Assembly: GCA_001788795.1 (NCBI GenBank)
Contig: MFXH01000011.1
Coordinates: 1-36,955, forward strand
Direction of reading: 5' to 3'
DNA from: Candidatus Peregrinibacteria bacterium RIFOXYA2_FULL_41_18
GTDB lineage: Bacteria; Patescibacteriota; Gracilibacteria; UBA1369; UBA12470
DNA: 36,955 nucleotides
The notes beneath the pieces are model-generated. The model did no database searches and was not told the DNA's origin. It saw nothing but the letters and a program-made list of their open reading frames with translations. A program made the position numbers and the translations under genes. Positions 31,068-36,955 of this stretch are shown one piece after another; the stretch's first letter is position 1; each line of letters opens with the position of its first letter.

Positions 31068-32909
31068 TCATTCTATTATCTTTTTGGGAATAGAGAAATA
31101 GAATGTTGAACCTTTCTTTGCTTTCCCATCTAGCCAAACTTTTCCTCCCAATGCTTCAACAATAAGTTTTGTTATATACAATCCCAGTCCTATACCTTCG
31201 GTATCTTTTCTTGTTACCCTTACTCCCCTGAAGAATCTTTCAAAAATCTTTTTCTCTTCATCCGCAGGTATTCCTATGCCTTCATCTTTTATACTAGATA
31301 TTATTTCGTTCCCTTTTTCAAGGATTGAAATCGTCACACTACCTCCATCGTTAGAGTATTTAATAGCGTTGCTTATAAGATTGAAATAAATCTCCGATAG
31401 CAACTTCGGATCGGTTGTCACTTTCTTAATTCCCTTTTGTTTACTTATTATTATCTTCAAGTTTTTATTAAGAATTTTTTCTTGAAAAACTGAAACTATA
31501 CCCTGCAAAATCACAGGTATATCAACAGGCTTCTTCTCTACAGTTATCTTACCCGATTCGATCTTCGACAAATTAAGCAAAGAGTTAACAAGATCTATCA
31601 TTTTCTGATTAAGTGTATTGATATCAGTTAATATATCCAGCTGCTCTGCGTTAAGACTACCGAGTTCTTTATCTTTCAGCATTTCGCCTGCCCATCTTAT
31701 GGCCGACAAAGGAGTCCTCAACTGATGAGAGACCAATGAAATGAATTCAGTCTTCATTCTATCAACCTCTTTCTTCTGCGTAATATCGCGAAGCGCAACT
31801 ATCATTATCTTTTCGCCTTCAGAAACTATTATCGTACTGTTCGCTTCAACGAAAATCTTACTACCATCTTTCTTCTTTATCTCCATTGTAACCAACGGTT
31901 TCTTCTGGAAAAATAAATTTTCGCCACTCATAAGGTCGCATGTTGCTTTTGAATTTTTATCTAAAATATTATTGCAGCTCATGCCTTTCAGTTCCGAGAC
32001 CGTATAGCCTAATATCCCCGCCGCTGCGATATTCGCTTCTTTCACCTCGTGCTTATTCGCATCAACTATCAACATCCCGTCTCCGCTAAGCTCGAATAGC
32101 TCTCTGTATTTTTTATTGCTTTGTATAAGATCATGCTCGATTCTTTTTCTTTCGCTTATATCTTTCATCGTTCCAAGCATTCTTATCGAGCCGTCTTTGT
32201 TCTTCAAGAATATCCCTTGATCTTCGATATAAACATACGAACCGTTCTTGTGCTTGAATCTATATTCCTCACTGTATCTGGTGATATTTTTAGCAGCCGC
32301 ATCCAACCCCTTTAAAGTGTTATATCTATCCATCGGATGTATATATTCACTCCATTTTTTAATATCCATTTTTTCAAAATCTTTTTTGCTGTAGCCTGTA
32401 ACTTCTTTTATTGCGCCCGACCATTTTATGTCACCTTTTGTAATGTTGTAGTTGTATATTAGCTGCTTGCTGTTATCTACAGCTATTTCCAGCTCTTTTT
32501 TGCCGAGTGCGAATTTTTCCTTTGCTTGCTCCTGAAAAGTCACATCTTTTACAGTACATAGAATCCCATCGAATTTACCGTTCTTTTTCAAAGGTATTAT
32601 CCAACCGGATTGATAGCTCTGCACTCCGGCGGGCGTCAATACGGGTATCGAGTCGTAACTTATTTTCTTGAGAGTTTTTTTTGCTCTTAAATAGATCGGC
32701 CTGAAGTATTTCAATGTTTCTTCTCCAAAATCCTTCAAGACGTTTAATCCGACCATCGATTTCTTATCAATACCAGCTATTTTCGTAATCCCTTTATTTA
32801 CGAAATATATACGGTCGTGCTTATCCGCAACCCAAACACCTGTCGTTATCTTTTCAATAACAGATCTAAAGACTTCTGTGTGTTGTATTATTTGCTTTTT
32901 ATTTCGCAT
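31068..32909 (-). CDS. Cytoplasmic PAS-PAS-PAS sensor histidine kinase
   Basis: The 613-residue product has no membrane helix. Three PAS domains cover about residues 10-130 (TTGVWVADKHDRIYFVN), 140-260 (WSGAIKEVTGYSKKDFEKM, with a PAC-like RMLGTMKDISERKRIE) and 265-385 (GDGMLIVDANKHEVKEAN). The HisKA domain has the phospho-acceptor His in FISLVSHQLRTPLSAIRW, and the ATPase domain has the N box FNLISNAIKYS, the G1 box DEGIGIP and the G2 box GIGLGLYI. It is thus a complete kinase that senses an internal signal such as redox state or a small ligand. ATG 32909 is preferred over TTG 32921; the start overlaps the upstream receiver by 11 nt. Confidence 0.92.
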   Translation of the reverse strand: MRNKKQIIQHTEVFRSVIEKITTGVWVADKHDRIYFVNKGITKIAGIDKKSMVGLNVLKDFGEETLKYFRPIYLRAKKTLKKISYDSIPVLTPAGVQSYQSGWIIPLKKNGKFDGILCTVKDVTFQEQAKEKFALGKKELEIAVDNSKQLIYNYNITKGDIKWSGAIKEVTGYSKKDFEKMDIKKWSEYIHPMDRYNTLKGLDAAAKNITRYSEEYRFKHKNGSYVYIEDQGIFLKNKDGSIRMLGTMKDISERKRIEHDLIQSNKKYRELFELSGDGMLIVDANKHEVKEANIAAAGILGYTVSELKGMSCNNILDKNSKATCDLMSGENLFFQKKPLVTMEIKKKDGSKIFVEANSTIIVSEGEKIMIVALRDITQKKEVDRMKTEFISLVSHQLRTPLSAIRWAGEMLKDKELGSLNAEQLDILTDINTLNQKMIDLVNSLLNLSKIESGKITVEKKPVDIPVILQGIVSVFQEKILNKNLKIIISKQKGIKKVTTDPKLLSEIYFNLISNAIKYSNDGGSVTISILEKGNEIISSIKDEGIGIPADEEKKIFERFFRGVRVTRKDTEGIGLGLYITKLIVEALGGKVWLDGKAKKGSTFYFSIPKKIIE

Positions 32910-33279
32910 CTTTGAGTCCAAGGTAAGTTTTTATCATTTTTACTACCGACATAAAAGATTCATTTGTTTTTATAAAATAATCCTCAACTCCAAGGCTAAG
33001 AGCCTCTTCCATCTTTTCTTTTGAGTCCATATTTGTAATTACAATAACCTTTATGTGTTTCGTCTCCGCATTAGACTTCAATCGTTTCAAGAGTTCCAAG
33101 CCATCACCATCCGGGAGTACCAGATCGAGTATTATCATGTCGGGCATCTCTTCCTTTGCTATTTTCTCCCCTTTGGCAGAAGTTCTTGCGTTTAAGGTGA
33201 TCGCGTCATATTTGGCGAATTTTTCCGCAAACATTTCTTGGATAAATGAATCGTCTTCAATGATTAATACTTTTTTCAT
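32899..33279 (-). CDS. Stand-alone CheY-like response regulator receiver
   Basis: The 126-residue lone receiver has Glu8, Asp9 and Asp10 (IIEDDS), Asp52 (ILDLVLPDGDG), Thr in VIVITNMD and Lys in YFIKTN. It lies 4 nt after cheD and overlaps the histidine kinase start by 11 nt, so it joins the Che genes and the kinase in one operon. It may be the CheY of this system or a phosphate sink. Confidence 0.9.
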   Translation of the reverse strand: MKKVLIIEDDSFIQEMFAEKFAKYDAITLNARTSAKGEKIAKEEMPDMIILDLVLPDGDGLELLKRLKSNAETKHIKVIVITNMDSKEKMEEALSLGVEDYFIKTNESFMSVVKMIKTYLGLKDAK

Positions 33280-33283
33280 ATTT

Positions 33284-33754
33284 TTATATTTTAGAAATTA
33301 TTGAAAGCACTCCGTTTGCCAAATTGAATTCCACATGGCGACCGTTATTTCCACCCGTATTCTCCGCATCTATTTCTATATTCAAATGCTCAAGCATTTC
33401 GTGCGCTTTTTGTATATTTTTCACACCTATTTCCCTTGAATATATACCCAGAGTTGCAAACATATTCGCACCGCCCGCCAATTTCGCAATGATATTCTCT
33501 TTCTTGCATCCGACATCTTCCATTTCTTCTATGAGTATTGGGATTATTTGCTCTACAAACCTTGCCGGAGTCTCTTTTGCCGCCTGCAAATCTGCGGCTT
33601 GCGGCAACATCGCGTGAGCCATCGCTCCTATTTTTCTCGTCCTATCGTAAAGAGCTATTATCAAGCACGAACCGACACCGGAAGACACCAGTATTACCGG
33701 ATTCTCCGCTATTTTATATTCGCTCATGCCTACTTCGTATATTTGACTCGACAT
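33284..33754 (-). CDS. cheD: Chemoreceptor glutamine deamidase CheD
   Basis: CheD deamidates glutamines of chemoreceptors and binds CheC. The 156-residue product has the catalytic Cys in SSGVGSCLIIALYDR (about 30), the His in IGAMAHAMLPQ (about 48), and the C-terminal KLAGGANMFA and NTGGNNGRHVEFNL segments. All are typical for the family and length is normal. It starts 2 nt after cheC, matching the usual CheC-CheD pairing. The receptor it would act on is not in the window. Confidence 0.92.
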   Translation of the reverse strand: MSSQIYEVGMSEYKIAENPVILVSSGVGSCLIIALYDRTRKIGAMAHAMLPQAADLQAAKETPARFVEQIIPILIEEMEDVGCKKENIIAKLAGGANMFATLGIYSREIGVKNIQKAHEMLEHLNIEIDAENTGGNNGRHVEFNLANGVLSIISKI

Positions 33755-33756
33755 TT

Positions 33757-34347
33757 TTATTTCTTAATTTTTTCCAGAATTTTCTCGATCGATTGAGGAT
33801 TGAAAAACATAAACATCTCACCTTTTACCTCTTCTTTTTGCACTTCGAATTCCATCTTAAATACAATTGTTTCATATCCGTGTTGGCTTATCTCCACCAC
33901 CAATGAATTCATGATCGATTCTCTTGTGTCCAATACCAAGTCCGGTACCGACTCAAGAAGTTCCATTTTTAATGCATTCGATAATGCCGACAGATAATTC
34001 CCCACCAAAATATTCCCTACTTCTCTAAGTGCCGATTCGCTCAGCTTATCCAGTTTCACAGTCTTCTGCGATTTCTTTCTCAATAAAATATCAACCAATT
34101 TCATCGCCGATGATTCAGGCAATACAAGCAACATTTCCCCGTTCAATTCTCCTTCTATCTTCAACAAAACCGAGACAACCAGTCCGTTTTTAGAGTTTTT
34201 CTGTAACTGCTCTATCTGTACAATCTCGGGATCTGAAATCTCAATCGCTATATCTTGCCCGGTCATAACGGAAAGCGCGCTTGATGCGCTTTTACTTCCC
34301 GCCTCCGATATCTCACCCATTTTTTTCAAATCTTCTTTTGAAATCAT
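33757..34347 (-). CDS. cheC: CheY-phosphate phosphatase CheC
   Basis: CheC removes phosphate from CheY-P and is stimulated by CheD. The 196-residue product shows the doubled CheC fold. The second active-site helix is intact (REVGNILVGNYLSALSNAL, Glu and Asn both present). The first, MGEISEAGSKSASSALSVM, has Glu in place of the usual Asn, so one of the two catalytic sites is probably inactive. It lies between cheA and cheD with gaps of 4 and 2 nt. Confidence 0.88.
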   Translation of the reverse strand: MISKEDLKKMGEISEAGSKSASSALSVMTGQDIAIEISDPEIVQIEQLQKNSKNGLVVSVLLKIEGELNGEMLLVLPESSAMKLVDILLRKKSQKTVKLDKLSESALREVGNILVGNYLSALSNALKMELLESVPDLVLDTRESIMNSLVVEISQHGYETIVFKMEFEVQKEEVKGEMFMFFNPQSIEKILEKIKK

Positions 34348-34351
34348 AAGT

Positions 34352-35914
34352 TTAAGTTAAGTTTTGTACATCTATTATTAATACAGACCTGCCATCTCCA
34401 AGCACGGTTATTCCGCCGAACTCTTTTCTGCCTTTGAATAATTTTGATAATGGCTTAACGATTATGTCTTGTTCTTGAATGAGCCTGTCTATTACAAGTC
34501 CGACTCTGCCATCCCCTTTCCTTACCACAACCGCCAAAACTTTATCTTTTTCTTCTTTTGTTTTCTTAATCCCGAACACGTTCGCAAGGCTTACCAAAGG
34601 AATATCATCGCCTTCAAGTATCCCAACTTTGCTGTCTGCGGCTTTCTTAATTTCTTTATTCGAGAAATAAACATTCCTGTCTATGTAGTTGAGAGGTATC
34701 GCATATATCTCGTCTTCCACTCCGACAAGTAGCGCCTTGATTATCGCGAGGGTCAGAGGCAGTTCGAGCGTGAACTTGGTACCTTCTCCAAGTTTTGTTT
34801 CTATATGTATAACTCCGTTCAGAGCTTCCATTTTGCTCTTCACCGCAGCCATTCCAACTCCGCGTCCGGAAACATCCGTTACCTCATCTTTTGTACTTAG
34901 AAGCGGATCGAAAATAAGATTAATTATCCCTTTTTCATCAAGGCTGTCCGCCTCTTCTTTTGTAACTATTTTCTTATCAATAGCGACTTTTTTTATTTTA
35001 ACCAAATCCAATCCTTTTCCATTATCACTTAGTTCTATAATTGCGGTGTTTTTCTCTCTTCTTGCAACCAGTCTGATCTTGCCGGTTTTTTCTATCCCAT
35101 GATCGACAGAATTCCTTAAGAGATGTACAAGCGGTTCGCTCAATTCATCGATTATATTTCTATCAAGCTTGATATCATCGCCCTCGACTTCGAATTCTAT
35201 TTCTTTTCCCTGTTCAGATGCCAGATCTCTCACCATTCTCGGGAATCGTTGAAAGAGATATCCGACCTGCACCATTCTTGCTTGCGTAACATTGTATTGA
35301 ATTTCTTGAGTAATCCTCTTCAATTTATCTATTTCCACGCTTACATTTTTATAGTTTTTGGTCTTATCGATCTCGCTCAGACGCATTTCGAGAGTTACCA
35401 TGTCTTCCATAAGCCCCATAAGAGTATCGAGTCTTTCAACAGATACCGTAACTTCTTTTATTTCTTCCACTTCAATCTGCTGCGCAGGCTCTTTTTTTTG
35501 AATATCGGCAATATTTTCCGTTGTCGTTCCGGACTGTTTTGCCGAATTTTCGAGTTTTGAAACCATTTCCTGCGTTTCCGGTTCGGCTTCTTCTTTCATA
35601 ACTTTCTTCAACCCCAGTTCCAAAACGTCAAGTGCTTCAAATACAACACTTGTAACCTCTTTTGTTATATCGAGCTTCCCTTTTCTAGCAGCATCAAATA
35701 TGTCCTCCATTTTATGGCACAATTCTTGCAGCTTATGAAATCCCATAGTTGCATTCATACCCTTAAGCGAGTGTGAAAATCTCATGATCTCATAAAGCAA
35801 ATTCTGATTTTTCGGATCTTTTTCAAGTTTAACAAGATTATTGTTCAAGTCTTGTATGTATTTCTTAGACTCTGTCTCGAATAAGCCCATGTATTGTTTC
35901 AAATCGTTATTCAT
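34352..35914 (-). CDS. cheA: Chemotaxis histidine kinase CheA, compact form
   Basis: CheA phosphorylates CheY and CheB in response to receptor arrays. At 520 residues it is shorter than the 650-residue E. coli form. It has an Hpt/P1 domain with His48 (RFSHSLKGMNATMG), a linker of about 35 residues where P2 would be, a P3 dimerisation domain (about 155-215), a P4 ATPase domain with LLRNSVDHGIE (Asn268), LSDNGKGLD and SGRGVGMAAVK, and a C-terminal CheW-like P5 domain. The absence of P2 means response regulators must dock elsewhere. It overlaps cheB by 4 nt (ATGA). Confidence 0.94.
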   Translation of the reverse strand: MNNDLKQYMGLFETESKKYIQDLNNNLVKLEKDPKNQNLLYEIMRFSHSLKGMNATMGFHKLQELCHKMEDIFDAARKGKLDITKEVTSVVFEALDVLELGLKKVMKEEAEPETQEMVSKLENSAKQSGTTTENIADIQKKEPAQQIEVEEIKEVTVSVERLDTLMGLMEDMVTLEMRLSEIDKTKNYKNVSVEIDKLKRITQEIQYNVTQARMVQVGYLFQRFPRMVRDLASEQGKEIEFEVEGDDIKLDRNIIDELSEPLVHLLRNSVDHGIEKTGKIRLVARREKNTAIIELSDNGKGLDLVKIKKVAIDKKIVTKEEADSLDEKGIINLIFDPLLSTKDEVTDVSGRGVGMAAVKSKMEALNGVIHIETKLGEGTKFTLELPLTLAIIKALLVGVEDEIYAIPLNYIDRNVYFSNKEIKKAADSKVGILEGDDIPLVSLANVFGIKKTKEEKDKVLAVVVRKGDGRVGLVIDRLIQEQDIIVKPLSKLFKGRKEFGGITVLGDGRSVLIIDVQNLT

Positions 35915-36955
35915 GCACCAAACTTGTTAATTACTTGAGCTATTTCGATCGGATTTAATTGAATATCAACGCTGCCGCTTTTTACAGCCTCGTCCGGCAT
36001 ACCATAAATAAGCGATGACTCTTCATCTTGCGCAATCACCATCCCTCCATGTTTCTTAATCTCCACAACACCTTTTTTCCCATCATCTCCCATACCTGTT
36101 AGAACTATCCCAAGTAAACCTTCTCCGACAGCCTTGGCCGCCGAAACAAACAACTCGTCCACAGATGGAGAAAGATGTTTCCCAGGACTTGTATTTTTCA
36201 CGCATGAAAATACTAAATGATCATCTTTTTCTTTGATTAGAGTATTGCAATCGCTTTCCGCTCCGCATATATAAATATATCCTTCTTCCAATTTCTCACT
36301 TGGCATAGCCTCTTTAACTTTTATTCTATATTTTCCATTAAGCCTTTCTGCGAAATTCTTTATAAAAACATAAGGCATGTGTTGAGCGATCACTATCGGA
36401 GTTTTCAGATCTCCGTCTAAACTTGAAATTATCATTTCTATCGTACTCGGACCTCCGGTACTTGCTCCTATTACAACAACTTTGTTATTACTTTTGCTTA
36501 ATTTTTTCACGAAATCTTTTATACCATTTTCCATTTCGGGAATGCTCTTTTGCATCGCGATATTGCTTTTTGATGCGGCTACAATTTTTTCTATTATTTC
36601 AGCAGTCGAATCATCAAGATCAAAAGATATTTCGCCAGAAGCCTTCTCCACTACGTCGATTGCGCCCAATTCCAAGCAATCCAATGTAAGAGGTGCGTCT
36701 TTTGAGGTATATGCGCTTATCACAATCACCGGCACGGGATGGCGAGCCATTATTTTTTTAATAGCTTGTTTGCCATCGAGTTTCGGCATGTTTATATCCA
36801 TTGTCACGACATCCGGATTCAAGGTTTCTATTTTTGCGATAGCTTCTATCCCGTCTTCAGCAGTTCCTATCACTTCAATTCTTGAATCTTTTGATAAAAT
36901 ATCTGTCAAAATCTTCCTCATAAAATAGGAATCATCTACGATCAGTACTTTTATT
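35911..36955 (-). CDS. cheB: Chemotaxis methylesterase/glutamine amidase CheB (5' end outside window)
   Basis: CheB demethylates chemoreceptors when phosphorylated by CheA. The reading frame stays open past the ATG at 36921 to the window edge, where the codons give IKVLIVDDSYFMRKILTDIL, the classic receiver N-terminus, so the real start lies just outside. The receiver has the Asp pair and the phospho-acceptor in VTMDINMPKLDG. The C-terminal esterase domain has Ser in VIGASTGGPS, His in VIAQHMPYVF and Asp in LTGMGDDGKKG, all catalytic residues present. It is the first visible gene of the Che operon. Confidence 0.93.
   Translation of the reverse strand, partial: IKVLIVDDSYFMRKILTDILSKDSRIEVIGTAEDGIEAIAKIETLNPDVVTMDINMPKLDGKQAIKKIMARHPVPVIVISAYTSKDAPLTLDCLELGAIDVVEKASGEISFDLDDSTAEIIEKIVAASKSNIAMQKSIPEMENGIKDFVKKLSKSNNKVVVIGASTGGPSTIEMIISSLDGDLKTPIVIAQHMPYVFIKNFAERLNGKYRIKVKEAMPSEKLEEGYIYICGAESDCNTLIKEKDDHLVFSCVKNTSPGKHLSPSVDELFVSAAKAVGEGLLGIVLTGMGDDGKKGVVEIKKHGGMVIAQDEESSLIYGMPDEAVKSGSVDIQLNPIEIAQVINKFGA

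Noticed and set aside
35911..35914. Alternative genetic code with TGA as glycine
   Set aside because: TGA acts as the stop of cheB in an ATGA overlap and as the stop at 1135, and conserved glycines use GGN codons.
1..36955. Insertion sequences, integrases or prophage genes
   Set aside because: No transposase, integrase or phage structural gene was recognised in any frame.

Overview
The window looks like chromosome from a small-genome, Gram-negative-like or monoderm bacterium of the Patescibacteria (CPR) type. Peregrinibacteria is the lineage I would test first. This is inference from gene content: compact genes, AT-leaning sequence, TrbC/VirB2-like membrane proteins, a DUF5671-like protein, cohesin/dockerin/LTD surface proteins, thrombospondin type 3 repeats and a group I intron in a tRNA. 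TGA is used as a stop (for example the ATGA junction of cheB/cheA), so the TGA=Gly code of Gracilibacteria/Absconditabacteria does not apply. Ribosomal protein uL1 is present, which some CPR groups lack. No rRNA gene lies in the window, so placement is not firm.

Layout. 1-3032 (minus): three tandem membrane proteins built from VirB2/TrbC-like two-helix modules. 3263-8203 (plus): secE, nusG, an unknown exported protein, rplK, a small membrane protein, rplA, a metallo-beta-lactamase-fold hydrolase, dut and a dTMP kinase. 8240-9505 (minus): an unrecognised protein. 9628-13433 (plus): folD, purF, purD. 13430-18504 (minus): a TyrA-PheA fusion, a YtxH protein, maf, a membrane-anchored cohesin protein and an LTD-cohesin-Fn3-dockerin protein. 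18686-20578 (plus): rpsT, tRNA-Ile(CAU) split by a 300-nt group I intron, a DUF475 membrane protein and tRNA-Leu(CAG). 20674-22676 (minus): an unknown protein and a transglutaminase-like/TPR protein. 22767-24281 (plus): a double-length ThyX. 24390-30171 (minus): a Cache-domain membrane sensor without an output domain and a 1,366-residue surface protein with thrombospondin type 3 repeats. 30243-36955: signalling genes, with three stand-alone receivers, a PAS histidine kinase, cheD, cheC, cheA and cheB (cut by the window edge).

How the genes fit together. dut, tmk and thyX make a thymidylate supply route; folD supplies the methylenetetrahydrofolate used by ThyX. purF and purD catalyse the first two steps of purine synthesis. 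The surface genes (cohesin, dockerin, Ca-binding repeats, pilin-like modules) and the chemotaxis-type cluster suggest a cell that attaches to and senses surfaces or other cells. No CheW, CheR or methyl-accepting receptor is visible here.

Expression signals. Several good sigma70-type promoters can be read (TTGACT-17-TATATT, TTGACA-17-TGTAAT, TTGAAA-17-TATAAT), often with an extended -10 TGn. Classical Shine-Dalgarno sequences are nearly absent, and in several genes the ATG lies only 6-11 nt after the -10 box, which points to leaderless mRNAs. Several intergenic gaps hold purine-rich imperfect repeats that begin right at stop codons, and both tRNA genes end in terminators sharing one stem sequence. 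No gap between genes exceeds 300 bases.
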